Shown here one piece after another: positions 42,793 through 50,682 of a stretch of 64,000 bases of DNA; the first letter of the stretch is position 1; the number at the start of each line of letters is the position of its first letter. The DNA comes from Klebsiella aerogenes (GTDB lineage: Bacteria; Pseudomonadota; Gammaproteobacteria; Enterobacterales; Enterobacteriaceae): the NCBI GenBank assembly GCA_029027985.1, contig CP119076.1:2170001-2234000 (forward strand), given 5' to 3'. The position numbers and the translations under genes are program-made. The notes under the pieces are model-generated. The model worked only from the letters and a program-made list of their open reading frames with translations. It was not told where the DNA came from and did not search any database.

Positions 42793-43866
42793 ATGCAGAA
42801 CCCATTGGACTCACGCCAGCAGGCGCTTATCCCGGTCGCGGCATTCGCCGCGCAGGGTAATATTGATGCGCTGACCCCAGCATTGAATTCCGCTCTTGAT
42901 GCCGGGCTAACGGTTAACGAGCTGAAAGAAACGCTAGTGCAGTTATATGCCTACTGCGGTTTCCCGCGCAGCCTGAATGCGCTGTCCTGCCTGATGACGG
43001 TCACGACCGGGCGTCAAGCGCGAGGCATGGTGGACGAGGAAGGGGTGATGGCGACGCCGTCGCCGGAAAACTGGGATAGCCTGCAGGCCGGCAGCTGCAA
43101 TCAAACTCAACTGGTGGGCCGGGCCGTGAGCGGCCCGCTGTTTGATTTTGCGCCGATCATTGACCGGTATCTAAAGGCGCACTTATTTGGCGATATTTTC
43201 CAGCGCGACGTGTTGGACTGGGCGACGCGCGAACTGGCGACGGTCTCGATGTTAGCCGCGTTATCCGGCGCGGAAAGTCAACTGAAGAGCCATTATGCGA
43301 TTAGCCTGCGCAATGGTCTGACAGCGCAGCAACTGCGCGCGTTTGTTGAGGTACTGGCAGACAAAGTGCACACCGGGGTGGCGGACAACGCCGCGGCAGT
43401 GCTGGAGTCGCTCCTTAACGACACGGCAGCGCCACACTCATTATTGAGAGAAACGAACATGACAAATGAATTTGATGGTAACGGTATTTTCCCACGTGGC
43501 GACAAAAACGAGGCCTACGCGCAATACTTCACCGGTGATAGCTTCCTGACTATGCTTTCCATGGAAGGGGTAAAAATTGGTCATGTCGCTTTCGCGCCAG
43601 GATGTCGTAATTACTGGCATATCCATCATAAGGGGGGGCAGATTCTGTTGGTGACCGGTGGGCGCGGTTGGTATCAGGCGTGGGGGGAAACGGCTCGTGA
43701 ACTGAAAACCGGCGATGTAGTGCATATTCCTGCCGAAACTAAGCACTGGCACGGTGCGGCGCACGATAGTTGGTTTGCCCATATCGCGGTAGAAGTACCG
43801 GCGGAAGGCGCATCTAATGAGTGGCTGGAAGAGGTGGGAGACACTGAGTACAACTCGCTGCCATAG
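42793..43866 (+). CDS. Fused carboxymuconolactone decarboxylase-like / cupin protein
   Basis: 357 residues. Residues 1 to about 220 contain two AhpD/CMD-like helical repeats (VNELKETLVQLYAYCGFPRSLNAL; DWATRELATVSMLAAL...LKSHYAISLRNGLT). Residues from about 235 form a single cupin (GCRNYWHIHHKGGQILLVTGGRGWYQ...TGDVVHIPAETKHWHGA) with a clear H-x-H...E/Q...H metal site. Related proteins are often separate CMD and cupin genes. An internal ATG at 43459 opens the cupin part and follows GAGAGAAACGAAC, which may be a relic of a separate start. Role unknown; a detoxification or quorum-related decarboxylase/dioxygenase is possible. Confidence 0.8.
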   Translation: MQNPLDSRQQALIPVAAFAAQGNIDALTPALNSALDAGLTVNELKETLVQLYAYCGFPRSLNALSCLMTVTTGRQARGMVDEEGVMATPSPENWDSLQAGSCNQTQLVGRAVSGPLFDFAPIIDRYLKAHLFGDIFQRDVLDWATRELATVSMLAALSGAESQLKSHYAISLRNGLTAQQLRAFVEVLADKVHTGVADNAAAVLESLLNDTAAPHSLLRETNMTNEFDGNGIFPRGDKNEAYAQYFTGDSFLTMLSMEGVKIGHVAFAPGCRNYWHIHHKGGQILLVTGGRGWYQAWGETARELKTGDVVHIPAETKHWHGAAHDSWFAHIAVEVPAEGASNEWLEEVGDTEYNSLP

Positions 43867-43894
43867 ACATCAATATTGCTATGGCATAACGCGC

Positions 43895-43924
43895 GGCGCG
43901 CCAGAGACAGTTGTCTGGCGCGCC
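43895..43924. terminator. Very stable 11-bp-stem hairpin between convergent genes
   Basis: Perfect arms GGCGCGCCAGA/TCTGGCGCGCC with an 8-nt loop lie between the CMD-cupin stop and the end of the DUF1471 gene. No U-run follows on either strand, so it is a weak intrinsic terminator at best and more likely an mRNA 3'-end protector. Confidence 0.5.
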
Positions 43925-43934
43925 ACTCGCGACA

Positions 43935-44144
43935 TTATTTGCTTAATTCGGCAGTCATATGTACACGGTTGTTGAACTGGGCGCTGGTGATTTTATAAGA
44001 AGCGCCTTGTTCTGCGGATTGAGCGGCAATTTTAGCTTCCGCGCGGTCAATAGTCGAAGCGGTTGCGCTGACGCTCTGAGCGAAGGCGCCAAAAGACATC
44101 AGAGAAAGAACAGTAACAGCAGCAAAAGTTTTGATGGATTTCAT
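43935..44144 (-). CDS. DUF1471 (BhsA/McbA/YdgH family) small exported protein
   Basis: 69 residues with a Sec signal peptide (MKSIKTFAAVTVLSLMSFGAFA, cleavage after AFA) and the short DUF1471 domain ending YKITSAQFNNRVHMTAELSK. Such periplasmic proteins are induced by stress and affect biofilm formation in E. coli. It has no operon partner. The AT-rich 280 bp upstream hold its promoter; I cannot name a regulator. Confidence 0.85.
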   Translation of the reverse strand: MKSIKTFAAVTVLSLMSFGAFAQSVSATASTIDRAEAKIAAQSAEQGASYKITSAQFNNRVHMTAELSK

Positions 44145-44424
44145 GGTCGTATTCCTTAAGTGTTTTGTTTGGTAAGGAGCGTTGTTGCTCCGATGTGATA
44201 AAGAATAGAACCAACTGTGATTGATTAAAATCGAAACAATTTGCGTAACTTGTTCAAAATTTATGATTGAATGTCGGCGTGAATGATCGAAAAAGAAAAG
44301 GCCTGCGGCGTGGGCTCTTTACAAAGTCAAACAAAGTCTGAAGTAACTTGCTGTTACGGGTGTTAGTCTGTATCCGAACTTGTTGAATTAACTACGGAAT
44401 GGTTAACACCTGCAGGAGAACGTT

Positions 44425-44589
44425 ATGGTTATCACCGCTCGTCGCCCTTTAAGCGCGAAACGCTGGTCAGAGAGTCCGGCGACGCAGGAATTACAAACGA
44501 CTCAGTTGTTACGTCCATGGGCAAAAACCACGGCCTGCTGCCGCAGTAAGAAAGCCTGGAAGTGGCGGGTCGCGACACAGAGCGAATAA
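44425..44589 (+). CDS. 54-residue basic protein of unknown function
   Basis: Unrecognised. It begins MVITARRPLSAKRWSESP and ends with a Trp-, Lys- and Cys-containing segment (TACCRSKKAWKWRVATQSE). A strong AGGAG lies seven bases before the ATG. It has no signal peptide or membrane segment and a calculated strong positive charge. The gap between it and the divergent DUF1471 gene is about 280 bp. It may be a genuine small gene, but only codon use and the ribosome site support it. Confidence 0.45.
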   Translation: MVITARRPLSAKRWSESPATQELQTTQLLRPWAKTTACCRSKKAWKWRVATQSE

Positions 44590-44602
44590 TCCGCAATGGT
44601 AA

Positions 44603-44968
44603 TTATCGCCTACCAGGATCCTGGCATTGTGCCTGGTAGCGCAGCGGATAGTCCGCAAGTGGATGGGGCAGGTTCATATTGTGACTGCCCTCAATTTCGG
44701 CAATGATGGTTTGATAGCCAGCAATCCAACGCCGCCCCTGCGCTTTGGCCTGCTGGTGTTGCAGATTATTCATCATTAATTCCATCGACTGTCGGTCACG
44801 CCAATAGTAATTATTGATGATTCTACCACTGGCGGCATTGGTATAGCTTTCCATACCTATGTATCCATCAAGCGACTGGGTATAGCGATCGATCCAGCCA
44901 TCAAGCTGATAAAACACGTCGTCGTACTCTTTCTTCTCAAAAATAAAACTGGTTAAAAATAACGACAT
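44603..44968 (-). CDS. Antibiotic biosynthesis monooxygenase (ABM)-domain protein
   Basis: 121 residues with a ferredoxin-like ABM fold pattern: SLFLTSFIFEKKEYDDVF, LDGYIGMESYTN, and NYYWRDRQSMELMMNNLQHQQAKAQGRRWIAGYQTIIAEIE. Enzymes of this family remove or modify small quinones, haem or other ligands; the substrate is unknown. It begins about 20 bp after the end of the B3/B4-domain gene on the same strand, so the two may form an operon controlled by the divergent XRE regulator. The start is the second of two adjacent ATGs. Confidence 0.7.
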   Translation of the reverse strand: MSLFLTSFIFEKKEYDDVFYQLDGWIDRYTQSLDGYIGMESYTNAASGRIINNYYWRDRQSMELMMNNLQHQQAKAQGRRWIAGYQTIIAEIEGSHNMNLPHPLADYPLRYQAQCQDPGRR

Positions 44969-44990
44969 CACACGATCCTTTGGTTGCGAT

Positions 44991-45677
44991 TTACAGACTG
45001 ATGAGTGAGGTGTGGTGGCTGACTCCCGGCATCATTTGCTCCAGCCCCCTGGTAAGCATTTGTCCCGCGGCATGCAGCGCATCGAGCGGCATTTCTGGTA
45101 GGCTTTCGAGAATGAACCACATTTGTGGGTCGCTAGCGTTCAGGCGGGTGCGGATCCCCTGACGCCAGTTCCAGCGTCGGCAGGTGACGCCGCTATCATC
45201 CCGCCAAATAACTTCTCCCGGCTCTGGTGATTCAACGGCGGCTACGCCTTCTTTCATGGTATCAAAGACCTCAGAACCATCGGCAATCACCAGCCTCGGT
45301 ACGCCATGATAGGCGGCGATATTCTCACCGCCGACGGGAATGGCATAACGCAGGCTGACAGCGTTGTAGAGATCGACGACCGGATCCAACGCGGTCATCG
45401 TGCCATCGCGCAGCACGCGTTTGCGTAATGCCTCAGCCGAACACGGGGTGCGCTTCGGTTTGGCGCCGAAGGTTTTGAACACCGTAGCCCATGCCGCAAG
45501 GTGTGCATCCGCCCATTCAGGCTGGCCGGTCAGCACTACCTGGCATGCGGCGGCTAATGCGTTCTTGCCGATGGAAGTGTCCCGGAGCGGTGCGGCGCTA
45601 ACGGTGATACTCAGAGCCCGAAAACCAGGTGCAAGGGAGGCCAGTTGCGGGCTAATTGACGGTAATGGGTGAGACAT
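44991..45677 (-). CDS. B3/B4 (tRNA-editing-like) domain protein
   Basis: 228 residues from the ATG at 45677 (MSHPLPSISP); the frame is open upstream but overlaps the divergent regulator. It matches stand-alone B3/4 domain proteins related to the editing domain of phenylalanyl-tRNA synthetase beta: VDLYNAVSLRYAIPVGGENI near residue 110, then a C-terminal RWNWRQGIRTRL...WFILESLP. Such proteins may clear mischarged tRNA or bind amino acids; none of this is proven here. The 43-bp gap to the XRE-cupin gene implies shared control. Confidence 0.82.
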   Translation of the reverse strand: MSHPLPSISPQLASLAPGFRALSITVSAAPLRDTSIGKNALAAACQVVLTGQPEWADAHLAAWATVFKTFGAKPKRTPCSAEALRKRVLRDGTMTALDPVVDLYNAVSLRYAIPVGGENIAAYHGVPRLVIADGSEVFDTMKEGVAAVESPEPGEVIWRDDSGVTCRRWNWRQGIRTRLNASDPQMWFILESLPEMPLDALHAAGQMLTRGLEQMMPGVSHHTSLISL

Positions 45678-45720
45678 TGCATAATCCTTTAATGACTGAT
45701 TTAGAGCATAATATCGACCG

Positions 45721-46323
45721 ATGAACAAAAAAGTCAATATAGCGACCGCTGGTGATAACGATCTCAGCCGAATTAACGAAGCTGTCTCACGGCGCATCAA
45801 ACAGTTCCGCAGCGAAAAGAAAATTTCGCTGGACGAGCTTTCACGGCGTTCAGGCGTCAGTAAAGGAATGCTGGTAGATATCGAAGCCTGCCGTGCGAAC
45901 CCCAGTATCGCACTGCTGTGCAAAGTCGCCGCAGCAATGAGCGTGTCGGTAGCTGATTTTGTTAACGTCGCCAGTGCGCCCGCGGTTCATCTTATCGACC
46001 GTGATGCCATCCCGGTGTTATGGCGCGGCGAGCAGGGCGGTAGCGCCAGGCTGCTGGCCGGCACCAGCGGCCCGGATATGCTTGAGCTGTGGCAGTGGCA
46101 AATGTTACCAGGCGAAACCTTTACTTCCCCGGGCCATCCGGTAGATACCTGTGAGCTGCTGTACGTTACCGAGGGGATCTTGACCCTGACGATTAATGAC
46201 CTGGAATATCAGGTGACCGAGGGGTGCTCTGCGGTGGCGCGAATGGATGCGCCGCACGGGTATCGCAACGCAGGCCAGCGGCCGCTTGTCTTTACCATGA
46301 CAGTATGTGAGAAAGGGCGATGA
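45721..46323 (+). CDS. XRE-family regulator with C-terminal cupin
   Basis: 200 residues. Helix-turn-helix at about 28-75 (RIKQFRSEKKISLDELSRRSGVSKGMLVDIEACRANPS), then a cupin sensor domain (WQWQMLPGETFTSPGHPVDTCELLYVTEGILTLTINDLEYQV). This architecture binds a small ligand, often an amino acid or amine. It is divergent from the B3/B4 gene and probably represses it until the ligand appears. The ATG lies close to the divergent start with no strong ribosome site; the next in-frame ATG is much further in. Confidence 0.85.
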   Translation: MNKKVNIATAGDNDLSRINEAVSRRIKQFRSEKKISLDELSRRSGVSKGMLVDIEACRANPSIALLCKVAAAMSVSVADFVNVASAPAVHLIDRDAIPVLWRGEQGGSARLLAGTSGPDMLELWQWQMLPGETFTSPGHPVDTCELLYVTEGILTLTINDLEYQVTEGCSAVARMDAPHGYRNAGQRPLVFTMTVCEKGR

Positions 46324-46455
46324 TGGGCGCTCTGGCATAGCGTTGGCTTCACCACTACGCTGAATAGTTCATACCCCGGATGGCGTTTTCCTCCGGGAAA
46401 TCCCCGATGTTCGTCAGTTATCCAGGCAGGGGAAGATATCATTTGTGTTTATTGA

Positions 46456-46575
46456 ACGCAGGCGTCGGAAGAAGATCTGAAGCAGCATGTTGCGATGCCA
46501 TATCATGACGATTTTCTGGCTATTCTGGATGGCAAACTTGAAAGTATTCAGGTGCAGCGATTAATGGCGTTGTAG
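46456..46575 (+). pseudogene. C-terminal remnant of an ABM-type monooxygenase
   Basis: A 39-codon stretch after an in-frame stop reads TQASEEDLKQHVAMPYHDD...QVQRLMAL and resembles the last third of a quinol monooxygenase/ABM protein. No start codon or upstream domain is present, and the DNA before it (46324-46455) shows no matching coding frame. It is probably a deletion scar next to the tRNA cluster. Confidence 0.45.
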
Positions 46576-46629
46576 ATATGAAGAGAAGGGGATAAAGAGA
46601 ACTGCGCACCAAATCAATGATTATTGAAA

Positions 46630-46706
46630 TGGTGCGTCCGAGTGGACTCGAACCACCGACCCCCACCATGTCAAGGTGGTGCTCTAACCAACTGAGCTAC
46701 GGACGC
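46630..46706 (-). tRNA. tRNA-Val (GAC), third of tandem set
   Basis: 77 nt with encoded CCA; anticodon GAC in the CTTGACA loop; acceptor GCGTCCG pairs with CGGACGC. It corresponds to E. coli valW. Confidence 0.97.
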
Positions 46707-46709
46707 AAA

Positions 46710-46786
46710 TGGTGCGTTTAATTGGACTCGAACCAACGACCCCCACCATGTCAAGGTGGTGCTCTAACCAACTGAGCTATAAACGC
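46710..46786 (-). tRNA. tRNA-Val (GAC), second of tandem set
   Basis: 77 nt with encoded CCA, anticodon GAC. The acceptor stem GCGTTTA/TAAACGC differs from its neighbours with matching changes on both strands. Only three bases separate it from the gene that follows it in transcription. Confidence 0.97.
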
Positions 46787-46788
46787 AA

Positions 46789-46865
46789 TGGTGCGTTCAA
46801 TTGGACTCGAACCAACGACCCCCACCATGTCAAGGTGGTGCTCTAACCAACTGAGCTATGAACGC
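46789..46865 (-). tRNA. tRNA-Val (GAC), first of tandem set
   Basis: 77 nt with encoded CCA, anticodon GAC, acceptor GCGTTCA/TGAACGC as in E. coli valV. Two bases separate it from the next tRNA. It is the promoter-proximal copy. Confidence 0.97.
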
Positions 46866-46890
46866 AATGTTGTGGTGACAACGGGGACGC

Positions 46891-46919
46891 ATATTAACGG
46901 CAGGGAGGCCGTGTGGCAA
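46891..46919 (-). promoter_or_regulatory. Promoter of the tRNA-Val operon
   Basis: On the minus strand -35 TTGCCA (46919-46914), a 17-bp spacer, -10 TAATAT (46896-46891), followed by a GC-rich discriminator (GCGTCCCC). That discriminator is the mark of stringently controlled stable-RNA promoters. Confidence 0.75.
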
Positions 46920-47114
46920 GAGGCAAACGTCACTTTTCTTGCAGAACGCATGCGATTGCAGAACTTTTATCCATCTTGCTTATATTTTACTGATGATAAA
47001 GGATATTTCTTCATCAATACCTACCGTCAAGTCGTTTTTCTGCTGGGATTGGCAGGGACGCTGCGCGTGGTCTTTATGCTAGAGTGTGCGGCAAATAAAC
47101 GATGGAGCGCAGTA

Positions 47115-47684
47115 ATGAAAGCAATTGGCATTTTTTGTGGTTCTTCGGCCGGAGAAAATCCGATCTATCTGGCCTACGCGAAGGAGGTAGGCAAAGCACT
47201 GGCGCAGGCTGGACTGGATCTGGTCTACGGCGGCGGTAAAGTGGGCCTGATGGGCGCCGTGGCTGACGCCGCACTCGAATACGGAGGACGGGTGATCGGC
47301 GTGATGCCGCGCGAGTTGGTGGAGCGCGAAATTTCGCATACCGGATTGAGTGAGCTGCACGTGGTCGACGATATGCACGAGCGCAAGAGCAAGATGTCGA
47401 TGCTGGCTGATGGCTTTATCGCCATGCCGGGCGGAGCTGGTACGCTGGAAGAGATTTCTGAACAGTGGACCTGGGCACAGCTCGGTATTCATGAAAAACC
47501 CTGCGCCTTTCTTAACGTCAACGGCTATTACAACCCGTTGCAGGCGATGGCGGAAAAAATGGCTGCGGAAGGGTTTATGCACCGACGTTACGCCGAAATG
47601 CTGACGTTCAGCGACGATGTGCAGGGTATTTTAACCGCATTCCATCAGTACGCGCCGCCGCAGCGTAAGTGGCTGGAAAAGTAA
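47115..47684 (+). CDS. LOG family protein (TIGR00730)
   Basis: 189 residues from the ATG at 47115; a longer open frame reaches back into the tRNA genes and is not real. Diagnostic motifs are VYGGGKVGLMGAVADAAL near residue 37 and MPGGAGTLEEISE (PGGxGTxxE) near 108. The family acts as nucleoside 5'-monophosphate phosphoribohydrolase, as in cytokinin activation. In enterobacteria its role may be nucleotide salvage or clean-up. It is monocistronic and converges on ydgU. Confidence 0.88.
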   Translation: MKAIGIFCGSSAGENPIYLAYAKEVGKALAQAGLDLVYGGGKVGLMGAVADAALEYGGRVIGVMPRELVEREISHTGLSELHVVDDMHERKSKMSMLADGFIAMPGGAGTLEEISEQWTWAQLGIHEKPCAFLNVNGYYNPLQAMAEKMAAEGFMHRRYAEMLTFSDDVQGILTAFHQYAPPQRKWLEK

Positions 47685-47690
47685 CGCTGA

Positions 47691-47774
47691 CTACTTAAAA
47701 ATAAGACGCAAAGCGAAGATAGCGCAGATGATGAGCAGAATTAAAATAAGCTCGAAACGGTAGCGCCGCAGCAT
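47691..47774 (-). CDS. ydgU: YdgU, 27-residue single-helix membrane protein
   Basis: Reads MLRRYRFELILILLIICAI followed by FALRLIFK: a short basic start and one membrane helix. Its position directly downstream of asr and its pattern match E. coli YdgU, a small protein made from the asr-ydgU transcript. A perfect AGGAGG lies five bases before the ATG. An intrinsic terminator ends immediately before this ribosome site, so translation of ydgU needs read-through or separate processing. Function unknown; inner-membrane location is predicted. Confidence 0.82.
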   Translation of the reverse strand: MLRRYRFELILILLIICAIFALRLIFK

Positions 47775-47785
47775 TGTCACCTCCT

Positions 47786-47811
47786 AAAAAAACGGCGCTG
47801 AAACAGCGCCG
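47786..47811 (-). terminator. Terminator/attenuator between asr and ydgU
   Basis: Minus-strand stem CGGCGCTG/CAGCGCCG with a 3-nt loop, then seven U (47792-47786). The next six bases (47785-47780) are the AGGAGG of ydgU. Confidence 0.8.
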
Positions 47812-47841
47812 ATTTATTATCTATCCGAGCGAGCGGGAAGA

Positions 47842-48210
47842 TTATGCAGCTGGCTGTGCAGCCGGTTTAGCTGCGGTGTGCTTGGTGGCTTTATGATGCT
47901 TTTTAGCGGCCTGCGCTTTCTGCGCAGCGGGTTTGGTTGCCGCTTTTTTGTGGTGTTTTTTCGCAGCCTGAGCTTTTTGCTCTACAGCTGGTTTAGCAGC
48001 GGCTTTTTTGTGTTTCTTGGCAGCCTGTGCTTTCTGTTCTGCAGCCGGTTTGGCGGCGGCTTTGTGGTGTTTTTTATGATGCGTGGTCTTGGCAGTGGTG
48101 CTGTGAGTTGCAGCAGCCGGAGCCTGAGTGGTGCTTGCTGCATCAGCAGCGAAAGCAGCGGAAGACAGACCCATAGCAGCGGCAACAACCAGAGCTAATA
48201 CTTTTTTCAT
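47842..48210 (-). CDS. asr: Acid shock protein Asr
   Basis: 122 residues: signal peptide ([21 protein letters not shown]) followed by a highly repetitive Ala/Lys/His/Gln-rich body with about four copies of an [11 protein letters not shown](K)KAAAKPA-like unit. It is secreted to the periplasm and processed, where the basic body protects proteins during acid shock. E. coli Asr has the same plan. An RstA-type site and a -10 lie upstream. The unstructured body and repeats make length variation between strains likely. Confidence 0.92.
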   Translation of the reverse strand: MKKVLALVVAAAMGLSSAAFAADAASTTQAPAAATHSTTAKTTHHKKHHKAAAKPAAEQKAQAAKKHKKAAAKPAVEQKAQAAKKHHKKAATKPAAQKAQAAKKHHKATKHTAAKPAAQPAA

Positions 48211-48266
48211 GCTGATATCCTCGAAAAGGTTTCTTCATTTAACCCCACTACGGGGCCGATGGAGTC

Positions 48267-48328
48267 ACTATAGGCAAGTCAGGTTGAGGCTTCAGTGAGT
48301 GTTTGGTATCGACGCGTAACAGGATGTA
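48267..48328 (-). promoter_or_regulatory. asr promoter with RstA box
   Basis: On the minus strand TACATCCTGTTACG (48328-48315) matches the RstA consensus TACATNTNGTTACA with two differences; about 43 bp downstream is a -10 TATAGT (48272-48267). RstA activates asr in E. coli at low pH. There is no clear -35, as expected for an activator-dependent promoter. Confidence 0.6.
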
Positions 48329-48339
48329 CAGCGGCGCCA

Positions 48340-48375
48340 AAAGAAAAGGGCAATCCGCGTTAACGGTTTGCCCTT
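48340..48375 (-). terminator. Terminator of mdtK
   Basis: Minus-strand stem AAGGGCAA/TTGCCCTT followed by a T-rich tract (TTTTCTTTT) just after the mdtK stop. It separates mdtK from the asr promoter. Confidence 0.75.
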
Positions 48376-48391
48376 CATCTGGCATAGGAGA

Positions 48392-49765
48392 TTAACGCGC
48401 CGCGCGCTGCAGGATCACGTTGGAGGGCTGGCGCTGCAGGAAACGCATGCGCAGCATCATCATGATGGCTGCGGAGGTCAGGCCGATAATAAAGCCGCAC
48501 CAGAAACCAGCAGGCCCCATCCGCGGAACGACGATATCAGTCAGCGCCAGCAGATAGCCGCTCGGCAGCCCCAACACCCAGTAGGCGGTAAAGGTAATAA
48601 AGAAGATGGATCGCGTATCTTTATAACCGCGCAGAATACCGCTGCCAATAACCTGAACCGAGTCGGAGATCTGATATATCGCCGCCAGCAACATCAGCTG
48701 CGAAGCCAGCAGAACGACTTCCGGATTATCGTTATACAGTAGCGCAATCTGCTTACGCATCAGGATGGTGAAAACCGCGGTCAACACCGCCATGCATACG
48801 CCCACCCCTACGCCGGTGCGCGCCGAAGTCTGCGCATCCAGCGTCGAACCTTGACCGAGACGGAAACCAACGCGGATAGTGACCGCCGCGGCCAGCGACA
48901 GCGGTAAGACGAACATCAGCGAACTGAAATTCAACGCGATCTGGTGTCCTGCGACATCAATGATCCCCAACGGAGAGACCAGCAGCGCGACGACCGCAAA
49001 CAGGGTAACTTCGAAAAACAGCGCCAGCGCGATCGGTAGGCCTAGTTGCACCAGACGTTTCAGCACCGCAAAATCTGGTTTGCTGAAGCGCTCGGCGCAG
49101 CGGATATCACGCATTGAACGCGCCCGGCGCACCCATGTCAGCATACTGGCAAACATCACCCAGTATACCGATGCCGTGGCCACGCCGCAGCCGATTCCGC
49201 CGAGTTCCGGCATGCCGAAGTGACCATAAATGAAAATGTAGTTCACCGGGATGTTGACCAACAGACCAATAAAGCCCATCACCATACCGGGTTTGGTTTT
49301 CGCCAGTCCTTCACACTGGTTACGTGCGACCTGGAAGAACAGATAACCCGGCGCGCCCCATAACAGCGCGCGCAAATAGCCCACCGCTTTTTCGGCGAGT
49401 AGCGGATCGATGTTGTGCATCGAGCTAATGATATAGCCCGCATTCCATAGCACCACCATCACCAATACGGAGACAAAGCCCGCCAGCCAGAATCCCTGGC
49501 GTACCTGGGGGGCGATACGATCGCGACGACCGGAGCCGTTCAGTTGCGCAATGACTGGCGTTAATGCCAGCAACAGGCCGTGGCCGAAGAGGATCGCGGG
49601 TAGCCAGATTGAGGTGCCGATGGCCACGGCGGCCATGTCGGTTGCGCTATAGCCGCCGGCCATCACCGTATCGACAAAACCCATCGCCGTCTGGGCAACC
49701 TGCGCCAGAATGACAGGTATAGCTAACGCTAATAACTGACGCGCTTCTATAAAATACTTCTGCAC
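48392..49765 (-). CDS. mdtK: Multidrug efflux protein MdtK (MATE family)
   Basis: 457 residues, same length as E. coli MdtK (YdhE/NorE): twelve-helix MATE exporter that uses Na+ or H+ to expel fluoroquinolones, cationic dyes and other drugs from the cytoplasm. It shows the N-terminal block [42 protein letters not shown] and the internal repeat near residue 240. It is divergent from ribE, as in E. coli. The gene is intact and no regulatory mutation can be judged. Confidence 0.95.
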   Translation of the reverse strand: MQKYFIEARQLLALAIPVILAQVAQTAMGFVDTVMAGGYSATDMAAVAIGTSIWLPAILFGHGLLLALTPVIAQLNGSGRRDRIAPQVRQGFWLAGFVSVLVMVVLWNAGYIISSMHNIDPLLAEKAVGYLRALLWGAPGYLFFQVARNQCEGLAKTKPGMVMGFIGLLVNIPVNYIFIYGHFGMPELGGIGCGVATASVYWVMFASMLTWVRRARSMRDIRCAERFSKPDFAVLKRLVQLGLPIALALFFEVTLFAVVALLVSPLGIIDVAGHQIALNFSSLMFVLPLSLAAAVTIRVGFRLGQGSTLDAQTSARTGVGVGVCMAVLTAVFTILMRKQIALLYNDNPEVVLLASQLMLLAAIYQISDSVQVIGSGILRGYKDTRSIFFITFTAYWVLGLPSGYLLALTDIVVPRMGPAGFWCGFIIGLTSAAIMMMLRMRFLQRQPSNVILQRAAR

Positions 49766-49995
49766 GTGAACACCTTTATATTGTTGTTATTTTGAGACTA
49801 AAAAAGCCGCCTTAAATGGCAGCAAGAAGAAAAAACAGGAGGAATTTCCAGTCTATTGTAGCGAGGATTAGCCATTAAGCCAGTGAAAAAATGGTGGGGG
49901 CACGATGCGCGCTGGCAACCTGTTTAGCCACCTGTTATTGTTCCGCTTATATATAACGGTGTTGATACCGTCACGATTCTCAACAGGAGCAAAGT

Positions 49996-50631
49996 ATGTT
50001 TACTGGTATTGTGCAGGGGACGGCGAAAGTGGTGTCCATCGATGAGAAACCCAATTTCCGCACCCATGTGGTGGAGCTGCCGGCGCATATGCTCGATGGC
50101 CTGGAGACCGGGGCATCGGTGGCGCACAACGGCTGCTGCCTGACCGTTACCGAAATCGACGGCCCGCGCATCAGTTTTGATCTGATGAAAGAGACGCTAC
50201 GTATCACTAACCTTGGCGCCGTGCATGAAGGCGATGTGGTTAACGTTGAACGTGCGGCTAAATTCAGTGATGAAATTGGCGGCCACCTGATGTCCGGCCA
50301 TATTATGACAACCGCCGAAGTTGTTAAAATCCTCACCTCAGAAAATAACCGTCAGATTTGGTTTAAGGTGCAGGATCCGGCGTTGATGAAATATATCCTG
50401 TATAAAGGTTTCATCGGCGTTGATGGTATTAGCCTGACCGTCGGTGAAGTCACCCCGACCCGTTTCTGCGTACACCTGATCCCGGAAACGCTGCAACGCA
50501 CCACGCTTGGCGTGAAAAAACTCGGCGATCGCGTGAATATCGAAATCGACCCGCAAACGCAGGCGGTGGTGGATACCGTAGAGCGTGTGCTGGCGGCAAA
50601 AGAAGCGGCGCACAAAAACGCGGAAGAATAA
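49996..50631 (+). CDS. ribE: Riboflavin synthase alpha subunit
   Basis: 211 residues in two homologous lumazine-binding barrels (N-terminal [12 protein letters not shown]; second begins near residue 97 with HIMTTAEVV). It joins two 6,7-dimethyl-8-ribityllumazine molecules to form riboflavin. Conserved [11 protein letters not shown] and [12 protein letters not shown] are the ligand loops. E. coli names it ribC or ribE. CAGGAG precedes the ATG. No FMN riboswitch is visible upstream. Confidence 0.95.
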   Translation: MFTGIVQGTAKVVSIDEKPNFRTHVVELPAHMLDGLETGASVAHNGCCLTVTEIDGPRISFDLMKETLRITNLGAVHEGDVVNVERAAKFSDEIGGHLMSGHIMTTAEVVKILTSENNRQIWFKVQDPALMKYILYKGFIGVDGISLTVGEVTPTRFCVHLIPETLQRTTLGVKKLGDRVNIEIDPQTQAVVDTVERVLAAKEAAHKNAEE

Positions 50632-50641
50632 TAAAGAGATG

Positions 50642-50682
50642 AAAAAGCCCCGGCAGATTTACCGTCTGCGGGGGCTTTTTTT
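50642..50682. terminator. Bidirectional terminator between ribE and cfa
   Basis: Long stem AAAAAGCCCC...GGGGCTTTTT with an inner GCAGA/TCTGC helix; A- and T-runs on both sides serve both convergent genes. Confidence 0.9.

Noticed and set aside
46456..46865. Genomic island attachment at the tRNA-Val cluster
   Set aside because: No integrase, no duplicated tRNA 3' end as a direct repeat elsewhere in the window, and flanking genes are ordinary chromosomal ones.
46788..47114. N-terminal extension of the LOG gene into the tRNA region
   Set aside because: It reads through a tRNA gene; the family protein starts at the ATG at 47115.
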